From Methanocorpusculum sp. (lineage in GTDB: Archaea; Halobacteriota; Methanomicrobia; Methanomicrobiales; Methanocorpusculaceae): a DNA stretch of 11,128 bases. A program made the position numbers and the translations under genes. The DNA lies in assembly GCA_029987315.1 (NCBI GenBank), contig DALTVZ010000063.1, positions 1 through 11,128 of the forward strand, given 5' to 3'. Position 1 is the stretch's first letter. The number at the start of each line of letters is the position of its first letter. The notes under the pieces were generated by a model. The model saw only the letters and a list, made by a program, of their open reading frames with translations, had not been told where the DNA came from and searched no databases. This document shows positions 1 to 6,869 of this stretch, one piece after another.

Positions 1-144
1 GAGGAGATTTCACGCGCCGTATCCAAGGGTGTTTCGTTTGTTCATCTACTTATCCGACCAAAGAACTCGGCATCACCTAATATCCCCCTCTCTCCTGAGG
101 AGATACGCAGAAGAGTGGAACAGGTGATCCAAAACACAAAATAA
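1..144 (+). CDS. C-terminal end of an unrecognised protein (5' truncated by window)
   Basis: Frame 1 is open from the first base to a TAA stop at 142-144, giving 47 residues that end in a charged, probably helical tail (PLSPEEIRRRVEQVIQNTK). The rest of the gene lies left of the window. I do not recognise the family from this fragment. A hairpin with a short T tract about 30 nt downstream fits the end of a transcription unit. Its codon use resembles the genes that follow. It is probably real because the reading frame ends just before a terminator-like structure and a convergent gene, but the function cannot be given. Confidence 0.6.
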   Translation, partial: EEISRAVSKGVSFVHLLIRPKNSASPNIPLSPEEIRRRVEQVIQNTK

Positions 145-173
145 AACGATTCGGATCCCAACTTTCATCAAAA

Positions 174-191
174 GCAGGCTGCCTGATTTTT
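174..191. terminator. Bidirectional hairpin terminator between convergent genes
   Basis: The sequence CAGG-CTG-CCTG followed by ATTTTTAC forms a short GC-rich hairpin with a T tract on the + strand. Read on the minus strand it is followed by CTTTTG. It lies between the + strand gene ending at 144 and the minus-strand gene ending at 223, where one shared terminator would serve both. The stem is only four base pairs, so the call is tentative. Confidence 0.35.
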
Positions 192-222
192 ACCGAGATA
201 CAGAGAATCGTTCTTAACGAAT

Positions 223-906
223 CTACCGCTCACTCCCTGCTTTCTTCGCCTGCTCAGGAAGTGTTTTGATCCATGCCACCCATTCCCCAAAATGCGGACA
301 CTCGACGCTCATCCTCTCTAGACCAATCTCCCGTGCGACCGTCAACCCGTCGGTCGGTTTCTGATACCCGGGATTCACCCGAATGATCCGTTTAGAGGGT
401 GCGGTCATCTCCCCGCCGTTGATCTCCTCGGGAGGAAAGTCGTTTCGAACAGCCGCAAGTTTTCGCACCTGGGTTTTCGTCATCCCGCAGACGGAAAAGG
501 CTGAAGGATCCGAAAACAGCAATGACTCGAACTCATGCAGCTGGATATAGGGATGAAAATTTTCCCGGTCGATATCCCTTGAAAACGCCTCTTCCAGCTC
601 GGTCACCCGCTCAAGAGGGGTCGCCAGATCATAAGACTCCCGAAATCCCGGGATCTCCGGGAACTTATAGAAATCATACATCGTCGTAACATACGCACTC
701 TTTCGTTTGCACAGATTCAGCACATCCCTTTTGATCTTATCATAGGACGAGCATCCCCCTCTGCACACATAACCTGACTTGGTCTTCGAGGTCATCACAA
801 TGATAGGGATGATCGTGATGCCAAGATGTGCCATCTCACTAGCCATAAGCCGCTTGATAAAAACCTCCTCGGTGTACCCTTCACAGGAGATGAGCAGGAT
901 GACCAT
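223..906 (-). CDS. DUF4276 family protein, TOPRIM-like partner of the adjacent ATPase
   Basis: This 227-residue protein has the hallmarks of DUF4276, a family generally regarded as TOPRIM-like. It has an N-terminal acidic motif CEGYTE (E9), a central TTMYDFYKFP block (D78) and the signature HPYIQLHEFESLLF at about residues 118-131. In TOPRIM nucleases the first glutamate and the later acidic residues bind the catalytic metal, so a nuclease or related role is inferred, not shown. Two cysteines (C48, C52) lie in the CRGGC stretch before the central strand. Its ATG is only 2 nt after the stop of the AAA ATPase gene, so the two are almost certainly co-transcribed and probably form one complex. 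Related ATPase plus TOPRIM pairs (for example PARIS, with a DUF4435 partner) act in phage defence. Family assignment is fairly sure; biological role is inferred. Confidence 0.85.
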   Translation of the reverse strand: MVILLISCEGYTEEVFIKRLMASEMAHLGITIIPIIVMTSKTKSGYVCRGGCSSYDKIKRDVLNLCKRKSAYVTTMYDFYKFPEIPGFRESYDLATPLERVTELEEAFSRDIDRENFHPYIQLHEFESLLFSDPSAFSVCGMTKTQVRKLAAVRNDFPPEEINGGEMTAPSKRIIRVNPGYQKPTDGLTVAREIGLERMSVECPHFGEWVAWIKTLPEQAKKAGSER

Positions 907-908
907 CC

Positions 909-2030
909 TTACTGAGGTCTCCCGCCGAAGATGTTCTTCTCCCAGAGCTCCCCAAGAGAATAATCCAGAGATATCCAGTTCTGAAGATCCTCCTCATCCT
1001 CTAGCCTGCGCAAGCTCGAGGCATCCTCCTGCCAGTCGACGATGATGATGTCCTTTGGCTCAAACTCGCTCAGCAGAATGGCCGACTGCGTAGAGATGAT
1101 GATCTGCTTCACGAGGCTTGCGGATTTGATCAAAGACGCAAGCAGATAGAGGGCATAGGGGTGAAGACCCAGCTCCGGCTCCTCAAGGAGCACCATCTCA
1201 TGGATGTTCTCGACAGGCTGAAGAAGCAGCGTAGCAAGACAGATGAATCGAAGGGTCCCGTCGGAGAGGGTGGCGGCTTTGAACGGCATGCTCCCATGGG
1301 TCGAGGACCATTCAAGCTCGATCATATCAGGGTTCTCGGGCGTGGGCCGAAGGATAAAATCATCGAAGAAGGGAGCTACGAGCTGGACAACTTTTCTGAC
1401 CCTCTGATAATTGTTCGGGGCTGTGTGCTTCATGAGATAGAGACATGCGGCAAGGTTGCCTGCGTCAGGTCTTAACACGATGTTGTCGTTGATCGCATTG
1501 ATCTGTTTGACCCGGGCATTGTCTGCTGTGTCCCGAAAATGGTAGACTATCCACTGATGAACATGTTTCAGCGCACACTTATCTATGAATGCTCCGGCAC
1601 CGGATTCGCAAAGAGACTCCATATGTCCGGATCCAAGTGACTTGGGCTCTTTTTGCAGATCCAAAGAGAACCATTCGTTCTCGAACATCAGCCGGTTGTC
1701 TTTGGTGGGTCGGAGATCGAAACCGTATCCGTGGTTCCCGAAGTACAATCCGACACCGATCATCTCGGTCTCCTGTCTGCCGTACCAAAGAAGCGAATCA
1801 GGGCCGCCGTTATAGGCGACATACCTCTGTAGACGTTTGGCAAACATCTGCTCCATCATGGAGAAAACCGAGAGAAAATTTGATTTTCCGGCGCCGTTTG
1901 CTCCTATAAGGATATTTATTTCATGCAGTTTGAGATCGCAGGACCGTATCGACCGAAATCCGCGGATCGTTATCCGGTCGATCTGAAAGCCGAGTTGCTT
2001 CTGCTTCATATGTTTAGCTTTTGTCAACAT
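909..2030 (-). CDS. AAA/ABC-type ATPase, OLD/SMC-like, partner of DUF4276 protein
   Basis: This is a 373-residue ATPase of the AAA_21/COG4637 type. Visible motifs are the N-terminal ITIRGFRSI strand typical of the family, Walker A GANGAGKS (43-50), an ABC-like signature LSDGTLRF (255-262), Walker B VLLEEPELGLHP (280-291) and the switch segment ISTQS (312-316). The tail YSLGELWEKNIFGGRP (357-372) is typical of this group. No TOPRIM domain is fused to it, unlike full-length OLD nucleases; the next gene supplies one in trans. The start is uncertain: ATG at 2030 gives the longest form and a second ATG (M8, at 2009) would also leave the domain whole. Neither has a good ribosome binding site. The gene starts about 55 nt after the T tract of the upstream terminator, so it probably has its own promoter or is read through at low level. 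Confidence 0.9.
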   Translation of the reverse strand: MLTKAKHMKQKQLGFQIDRITIRGFRSIRSCDLKLHEINILIGANGAGKSNFLSVFSMMEQMFAKRLQRYVAYNGGPDSLLWYGRQETEMIGVGLYFGNHGYGFDLRPTKDNRLMFENEWFSLDLQKEPKSLGSGHMESLCESGAGAFIDKCALKHVHQWIVYHFRDTADNARVKQINAINDNIVLRPDAGNLAACLYLMKHTAPNNYQRVRKVVQLVAPFFDDFILRPTPENPDMIELEWSSTHGSMPFKAATLSDGTLRFICLATLLLQPVENIHEMVLLEEPELGLHPYALYLLASLIKSASLVKQIIISTQSAILLSEFEPKDIIIVDWQEDASSLRRLEDEEDLQNWISLDYSLGELWEKNIFGGRPQ

Positions 2031-2082
2031 CGCACATAATGGTATGCTCGATTACAACACCAAACAGCAGAACGAAAAAAGG

Positions 2083-2112
2083 GAAATAAAAAAAAGCTGA
2101 ATTTCCTCAGCT
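2083..2112 (-). terminator. Hairpin plus T-tract terminator of the HdeD-like gene
   Basis: Read on the minus strand, AGCTGA-GGAAAT-TCAGCT is a perfect 6-bp stem with a 6-nt loop, followed at once by eight T residues and more T-rich sequence. It begins 1 nt after the TAA stop of the HdeD-like gene (a second stop, TAG, follows in frame). It separates that gene from the ATPase/DUF4276 pair transcribed in the same direction. Confidence 0.7.
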
Positions 2113-2113
2113 A

Positions 2114-2662
2114 TTATTTGGCAGCGGATCTTGCTATGAATGCTTCCATGATCGCGATGATACCAAAGGCAAAGAAGAAAATACCTGTGACATGGTAGAT
2201 GGTGAAAGCCCCGACGATCGGGTTGATCAGGAACAGGGCACCAAGGATGATGGCGAGGATACCGGAGATAGCGATAAGAGCACGGTTGACCTGAGAGGAT
2301 TTTCCCATCAACGCAAGGGCAACGTCGGTCAGTCCGCCAATAAGGGCAGCGGCCGCAAGAACGTACATTGCATAGACGAGCATGATCCCGGGGAAGAACA
2401 GGAACAGGAAACCAATGATGATCACTACGATACCGAGAACGACGACCCACCATGTGCGTTTCACATCACCAAAGAAGGTTTTTCCGGAGGCCAAAAGAGT
2501 GATACCGATGAAGATAAGCAGGATAGCGAGCAGGACCTCGGTGACGAACAGTGAACCAAGGGTGAAGATCATCATCAGGAGACCGAGGATGATCATCAAT
2601 ATTCCTTTTCCTAAGAGTGACCCAAATGAGTTACCGCAAAACGGACAGGATTTTTCAGTCAT
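2114..2662 (-). CDS. HdeD/DUF308 family six-helix membrane protein
   Basis: From the ATG at 2662 this encodes 182 residues beginning MTEKSCPFCGNSFG and continuing with six hydrophobic segments in three hairpin-like pairs, the layout of the HdeD/DUF308 family. The paired segments are separated by short charged loops such as GDVKRTWW and GKSSQVNR. HdeD of enteric bacteria is linked to acid resistance, but archaeal members are uncharacterised and no reaction can be assigned. The short CPFCG motif at the N terminus is a single CxxC pair, perhaps half a zinc-binding site or a redox pair. The frame stays open upstream to 2767, but that extension is not hydrophobic, overlaps the divergent gene and runs through the promoter, so the internal ATG is preferred. 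It ends with tandem stops TAA TAG, then a terminator. Confidence 0.85.
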   Translation of the reverse strand: MTEKSCPFCGNSFGSLLGKGILMIILGLLMMIFTLGSLFVTEVLLAILLIFIGITLLASGKTFFGDVKRTWWVVVLGIVVIIIGFLFLFFPGIMLVYAMYVLAAAALIGGLTDVALALMGKSSQVNRALIAISGILAIILGALFLINPIVGAFTIYHVTGIFFFAFGIIAIMEAFIARSAAK

Positions 2663-2715
2663 ACTATCAAAATACGCCCGCAAACGTATTAAATCATCGT
2701 ACAACAAGTTGACAT

Positions 2716-2725
2716 CTATAAATAG
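2716..2725. promoter_or_regulatory. Symmetric TATA box shared by divergent genes
   Basis: CTATAAATAG reads as CTATTTATAG on the other strand, so it can act as an archaeal TATA box both ways. For the + strand gene the ATG at 2757 lies about 32-41 nt downstream, which predicts a nearly leaderless mRNA. For the minus-strand HdeD-like gene the ATG at 2662 lies about 54 nt away, which predicts a leader of about 30 nt. No operator is obvious. The call rests on sequence match and spacing only. Confidence 0.55.
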
Positions 2726-2756
2726 TTCTGAAGAGATACAAATAACCCATTGATTT

Positions 2757-4667
2757 ATGCCTCCCATTGAGATGCACGCAAACGAAGTTCAGCATTACGC
2801 ATCACCGATATTGGTAAAGAACCGAGAGTTTTATGCCACCATAACAAGCGAGCGGCTGATCATCGAGGGAGGCCCCTCACCAAGAGAGTTCAAGGTGAGC
2901 AGTATCTTTTCTGCCGGCCCCTGTAAGCTGGAAACAGGCGAACCAGGTCTAAGACTAGTCGTCTCGACACCGGACGGACAAAAGGAGATGATCTGGGGAT
3001 TTCCTGTAGGGAATGTGTTCAAGGCCGGGGAGCAGGAGGCATGGACGGATCAGATCGCGAAGGTCACCGGTGAGGAAAAACCGTTTTCTGAAGGAAAAAG
3101 AGAGGTTGCACGACCAGCGACCACGGCGCATCCTGAGCGGCATGCTGCACCTAGGCAGGGGAGCAGACCGGTCATGCGTGCCCCAGATGTTCCTGCAAGC
3201 AGCGTTCGACCGGACTTTGTCTCGGGCGAGTCGGTGGTGATCGAAACAGCGGGCGTTCGGGTGAAAAATACCTTTTATACCATATATCTGACGAATATCC
3301 GGATGATCCTTCAAAATACTACGGGGAAGATCGGGCGGGAATTTGCTATCGCGGAGCTGATGGATGCCGCAGATTTTGAGACCGAGGCGGGAGAGCCGGC
3401 GATCGCTCTTTCTGTCGGATCCCAGAACGGCTCTAAGCAGATGGTGCTTTCGTTCCCAACTGAGTCGGCCAGGAATGCCTGGATGCGGGATCTGAGAGAG
3501 AGATTGCCGGTCCGGCATGCGATGCTTTCGGCCGCTCCTGAGCCGTCGGTGGTGACCTGCACCGGGATCTTTTCGCCGGAGGCTGGAGAGCGGGTGGTCC
3601 TCACAACGGGAGGGGTCCGGATCAAACGAAACTTTGTGACTTTGCATCTGACGAACACGAGGCTGGTGGTCGAGGGAAAAACCGCGATCATGGGAGGGTT
3701 CGCACTGAACTCGCTTTCACGGGCGATCCGTCTTGCGGGAGAGGTGGGAGAGCCGGGTATTGCTCTGCAGATCGGAGGAAGGGACGGGGGGAAGGAGATG
3801 CATCTTCTTTTCTCTGGTATGCCGGACCGCGAGCTGTGGATGCAGAGGCTCTCCGAGATCATCCCGGATGAGGCGACCTCGATGCATGTCCAGGAGTCGC
3901 GGCAGTATTCGGTGACGACGGTGGCTCCTTCTGTGCAGAGGAATCCTCAGGATATGTACTGTCCTGCCTGCGGGGCAAGGAACCATGTGGACGATCAGGT
4001 GTGCGGTCTGTGCGGCACGCTTTTGCATCCGCCGGTGGAGACCTCCCGTTCACCTGCTCGAAGAGAGAGATCGGCGCCCCGGGAAAGAAGGGAGAAGAGA
4101 GAGAGAAGAGAGAAGGTACCATATAACGGCGGGGCAATCGGATTTTTGACCCGGCCTTCGGATGCGTTTTCCTATTATCTGCATGAGAGCCCAAGGGATG
4201 CTTTGGCGCTGTTTCTCCTGTCAGGAGCTTTGTGGGCGGTGGTTTCTGTTCTGATGATCGCGTATGCGATCCCCTCGATCCTTCGGATGTCGCCGGAGGA
4301 TTTCCCGATCTTTTCGGCGTTGCAGAATGACCTCCTACTTTTGGTGCTTTTTGTAGCTATCCTGTACGGGATCTGGCTCGTGTGTGTGATGATCCAGGCT
4401 GTGGTGACCGGGATCGCGTCACGGGTCTGTGAGCCGGGTGTGCGGTTTTCAGAGATCATGGCGATCGTTATGCGAAGTACGCTTTCGTATGCGGTGATCG
4501 GCTGGATCCCAGTTCTCGGAACGATCGCGGCTGGCATATGGTCGGCTGTGGTGACGGGGGCGGGTCTTTCGGCAGGGCAGAATATGCGGGCAGGGCATGC
4601 TCTTTTTGCGGGGCTGCTTGGCGTTGTGATCGTGTATGTGGTGGTCTTTGCGCTTGGATCGATGTAG
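2757..4667 (+). CDS. Triple PH/GRAM-like repeat, zinc ribbon and Yip1-type membrane protein
   Basis: This is a 636-residue multidomain protein. Three related beta-rich repeats occupy about residues 17-105, 153-252 and 270-372. Each has a strand block like (K/R)xxFxxxxLTNxRLxxE, a GEPxxxL element and an ending helix (ARNAWMRDLRERLP, RELWMQRLSEIIP), resembling PH or GRAM-like lipid- or protein-binding domains. A zinc ribbon follows with C402, C405, C416 and C419 (CPACG and CGLCG). A very basic stretch at about 430-452 is rich in Arg and Lys. The C terminus (459-636) has about five membrane segments and resembles the Yip1 family. All soluble modules are probably cytoplasmic, with the Yip1-like part as anchor. 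A role in membrane organisation or trafficking is only a guess. The start gives a very short leader after the TATA box at 2716. The gene for a surface protein follows after 15 nt. Confidence 0.8.
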   Translation: MPPIEMHANEVQHYASPILVKNREFYATITSERLIIEGGPSPREFKVSSIFSAGPCKLETGEPGLRLVVSTPDGQKEMIWGFPVGNVFKAGEQEAWTDQIAKVTGEEKPFSEGKREVARPATTAHPERHAAPRQGSRPVMRAPDVPASSVRPDFVSGESVVIETAGVRVKNTFYTIYLTNIRMILQNTTGKIGREFAIAELMDAADFETEAGEPAIALSVGSQNGSKQMVLSFPTESARNAWMRDLRERLPVRHAMLSAAPEPSVVTCTGIFSPEAGERVVLTTGGVRIKRNFVTLHLTNTRLVVEGKTAIMGGFALNSLSRAIRLAGEVGEPGIALQIGGRDGGKEMHLLFSGMPDRELWMQRLSEIIPDEATSMHVQESRQYSVTTVAPSVQRNPQDMYCPACGARNHVDDQVCGLCGTLLHPPVETSRSPARRERSAPRERREKRERREKVPYNGGAIGFLTRPSDAFSYYLHESPRDALALFLLSGALWAVVSVLMIAYAIPSILRMSPEDFPIFSALQNDLLLLVLFVAILYGIWLVCVMIQAVVTGIASRVCEPGVRFSEIMAIVMRSTLSYAVIGWIPVLGTIAAGIWSAVVTGAGLSAGQNMRAGHALFAGLLGVVIVYVVVFALGSM

Positions 4668-4670
4668 GAT

Positions 4671-4675
4671 GAGGT
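4671..4675 (+). promoter_or_regulatory. Shine-Dalgarno site of the PKD surface protein gene
   Basis: GAGGT lies 7 nt before the ATG at 4683 in the 15-nt gap after the upstream stop codon. It supports translation of the second gene from a shared mRNA and favours the first of two adjacent ATG codons (4683 rather than 4686). Confidence 0.6.
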
Positions 4676-4682
4676 TATAAAA

Positions 4683-6425
4683 ATGATGTTAAAACGATGT
4701 TTATTGGTGCTTCTCGCGGTGTTCCTTATCATGGGATGCGTGGGAGCAGTGAGTGCGGAGAGTGAACTTAATTCTTCAACTTGCCCTATTATTGCAATAA
4801 CGGGGATTGTATCTCCAGAAACGGGCGCGTCTCCGATAACTTCAGATGATATAACGACGGATGCAAGCAGTACCTCAGTGTGTATATCTTGGGATCCTAC
4901 GGTCTCATCAGTTTTTTTGGGAAACGCGGTATACGCCGCGACTATCGTCGTTAGTGTTGCAGACGGTTTTAGTTTCAATACGACTGACCTCCCTTCTATA
5001 AAGATTGATGGAAATACTGTTGATCCATCCAACATTCTAAAAACTACAAGTACTCTTACTATTACTAAGGAATTTGTTGCAACTGCCGATTCAAGAACAA
5101 AAATAGAGTCAATCACAATCTCAGGGATAACAATCCCAGATGCAAACAATGCTTCCATAACAACACCGCCAACTATTGTTAGTTCAACTCCAGTTAGCAG
5201 CGTAACTGGCCCATCAATTATCACCTGGAAAACAGCGAGTGGGAGTGAGCTAATCGGCAACTTTAGCTATGATACAAGTTATAAAGCAGAATTTATGGTA
5301 AGTGCTGCGACAGATCATAGACTGACATTAGCTACATATGTTTCTGCTAATGGGGGAACTCCTGTACTTGTACCAAATGAAGATGGTACAAAAGCTAATA
5401 TTACAGTCACTTATCCCAAGACCGATCCGGCGCCTGTTAAATATACAAATATCACCTCCATCTCCGTAACCGGGCTTGAAGCCCCAGTGTTCGGTGCGAC
5501 TCCTGATACTACAGTATCTGTCTCGGACGAAGGAGCTCGCCCAACAGTATCCTGGTCACCTTCTGTATCCACGTTTGCAGACAATACCCCATACACCGCT
5601 ACCATCACGATCCAAAACGCATCCGAGTATGTGTTCAATTCAACGAAACCTACGGTCACGCTGAACGGAAATATCATCAATTTAACAAATGTTTCAGTAG
5701 ATCTAACAACACAACGGCTCACCGTCACCCACAACTTCCCGAAAACCGAAGAAAAGAAAATTTCAAGTGTCTCACTTTCTTCAAATACCACCTCAGGTAC
5801 AGTGCCGCTGACGGTGAAATTCACCTATAAGATAGCCAATGCCACCCCAGTGTCATTGGATTATGGCGATAAAGAGTCTGCCGCCCTTTCTTATATGAAC
5901 GGGTTCCTCACGCACACATACACGACCCCGGGAACTTATACGGCAAAACTTAAGGCCAACAATGCCAGTGGGGATATATACGATACAATTGTGATCACGG
6001 TAAATAAAATTGGACTGGCGGCATCTTTTACCGCCTCATCCGAATCAGGAACTGCACCTATGAACGTTTTGTTCGTTGATAAGTCGGCAGGATCCCCCAC
6101 ACAATGGATATGGGACTTTGGCGGTCAAGGATCCTCGATGCTGCAGAATCCGTCATTCACCTTTACCAAAGCAGGGACCTATATCGTTAAATTGACGGTC
6201 ATTGACAGTGCGGGGGCTACAAACTCTTATTCTAAATCCATTTACGTCAATGACCCGATTGCTACAACAACCCCCACAGTGATCCAGACCAATGGACTGA
6301 CCACCACCTCACTTTCCACAGCACCAATGGGTGAGGTCGTGGTCCCAGCTCCAATTGATATCATCAAAGAGTTCGTTCGGCTTTTCTACAGCCTGTTCAA
6401 CCCGGCAAGCTATCTGTTCTTCTGA
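4683..6425 (+). CDS. Secreted surface protein with two PKD domains
   Basis: The 580-residue product starts with a signal peptide (about 1-25, ending GAVSA before ES). Three loosely related beta-sandwich repeats follow at about 36-142, 143-256 and 257-360, marked by ITxIxVTG-like openings, an I(S/T)W strand and ATxxVxxxxxxxFN elements. Two PKD domains come next: about 361-441 (with SLDYGDKES and HTYTTPGTYTAKL) and 446-523 (with WIWDFGGQGS and FTFTKAGTYIVKLTV). PKD modules are common in methanogen cell-surface proteins and are thought to mediate adhesion or shell contacts. A Thr-rich linker leads to a hydrophobic tail (about 557-580) that lacks a following basic stop-transfer sequence. Many N-x-S/T sites could be glycosylated. 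Base composition is uneven: the first two repeats are much richer in A+T than the third repeat and the PKD part. Confidence 0.88.
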   Translation: MMLKRCLLVLLAVFLIMGCVGAVSAESELNSSTCPIIAITGIVSPETGASPITSDDITTDASSTSVCISWDPTVSSVFLGNAVYAATIVVSVADGFSFNTTDLPSIKIDGNTVDPSNILKTTSTLTITKEFVATADSRTKIESITISGITIPDANNASITTPPTIVSSTPVSSVTGPSIITWKTASGSELIGNFSYDTSYKAEFMVSAATDHRLTLATYVSANGGTPVLVPNEDGTKANITVTYPKTDPAPVKYTNITSISVTGLEAPVFGATPDTTVSVSDEGARPTVSWSPSVSTFADNTPYTATITIQNASEYVFNSTKPTVTLNGNIINLTNVSVDLTTQRLTVTHNFPKTEEKKISSVSLSSNTTSGTVPLTVKFTYKIANATPVSLDYGDKESAALSYMNGFLTHTYTTPGTYTAKLKANNASGDIYDTIVITVNKIGLAASFTASSESGTAPMNVLFVDKSAGSPTQWIWDFGGQGSSMLQNPSFTFTKAGTYIVKLTVIDSAGATNSYSKSIYVNDPIATTTPTVIQTNGLTTTSLSTAPMGEVVVPAPIDIIKEFVRLFYSLFNPASYLFF

Positions 6426-6448
6426 TCGAGAACTAAAAGACGGTGAAA

Positions 6449-6486
6449 TATCCTCTTTTTTTAAGAGATAGGAAGTTTCTTTTTTT
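6449..6486 (+). terminator. T-rich terminator after the PKD surface protein gene
   Basis: A short hairpin with stem CTCTT/AAGAG around a T-rich loop (6453-6467) begins about 25 nt after the stop codon. A second T-rich run, TTTCTTTTTTT, follows at 6476-6486. Archaeal termination often needs only such T tracts, so this is a plausible end for the 4683-6425 transcript. Confidence 0.5.
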
Positions 6487-6527
6487 GAATGTGTTTTGAT
6501 TTTGTGTATTGGATAAGTGCTGACGCA

Positions 6528-6672
6528 GGAAAAAAGAAACGCGAATCTCCGCAAATTAACGCGAATCGCATTTTTCTTGCGCCGTCGTGCTCTGCTCCGG
6601 CTCATCGCCTACGCAGGAATCGCACGCCGTCTGGGAAAATGCTATAGGAAAAACCGGCGTGCCGGTTTTTCT
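6528..6672 (+). repeat. Dispersed ~145-bp repeat, copy 1 (inverted relative to copy 2)
   Basis: This segment matches the reverse complement of 10413-10556. Over the 133-bp core (6540-6672) I count 7 mismatches and no gaps, about 95% identity by hand. The order of parts is an A-rich lead, three GCGAAT-like words spaced exactly 10 bp apart (6541, 6551 as GCAAAT, 6561), a GC-rich middle, then a 24-nt palindromic hairpin. A 63-codon open frame runs through it, but the differences between copies do not favour silent changes. It lies about 100 nt after the PKD gene in the same orientation. No transposase or target-site duplication is visible. Confidence 0.85.
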
Positions 6673-6680
6673 TTTGTTTT
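6648..6680. terminator. Perfect 24-nt palindromic hairpin with T tract in repeat copy 1
   Basis: GAAAAACCGGC, GT, GCCGGTTTTTC (6648-6671) is a perfect inverted repeat with an 11-bp stem, followed by TTTTGTTTT. It has the form of a bidirectional intrinsic terminator. The equivalent hairpin in copy 2 keeps perfect pairing despite a base-pair swap, which supports a structural role. Confidence 0.6.
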
Positions 6681-6710
6681 ATGCGTGGCTGATTTATCAC
6701 TAGCGTGATT

Positions 6711-6731
6711 GGGCCGATCGGTCCTTTTTTT
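6711..6731 (+). terminator. Second hairpin plus T7 between convergent surface genes
   Basis: GGGCCGATCGGTCC is a near-perfect palindrome (one G-T pair) followed by seven T residues. It lies between the convergent PKD gene and surface operon, so it may be a back-up terminator. A second small stem, CCTTT/AAAGG, overlaps the T run. Confidence 0.4.
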
Positions 6732-6848
6732 AAAGGTCCGGCTTTTCTGCGGTGAAGAAACGAGGCCTAATTTTTAAATTGTAATATAAATGACTGTATT
6801 ATTTCACAATATCATTGCATATACCTGCATTTCGACATTGATTTGCAG

Positions 6849-6869
6849 AATAATAAATTAAAAAAAGAT
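6849..6869 (-). terminator. T-rich terminator of the surface operon
   Basis: Read on the minus strand, the stop codon TAA of the 369-residue gene is followed 3 nt later by seven T residues and further T/A-rich sequence. There is no hairpin, which is the usual form of an archaeal T-tract terminator. Confidence 0.5.

Noticed and set aside
2663..2767. N-terminal extension of the HdeD-like protein to an ATG at 2767
   Set aside because: It would overlap the start of the divergent gene and run through the TATA box; the extra residues match no part of a DUF308 protein, and MTEKSCPFCG is a natural start.
4674..4682. TTATAAAA just before the PKD gene as a TATA box
   Set aside because: It abuts the ATG at 4683, so transcription would start inside the coding region; it is better seen as the spacer after the Shine-Dalgarno site.
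4175..5260. Long minus-strand open frame of 361 codons
   Set aside because: It lies antisense across the Yip1-like coding end and the signal peptide region of the PKD gene, spans the intergenic gap, and its product is a low-complexity Thr/Ile/Val-rich mirror of the real genes with no domain.
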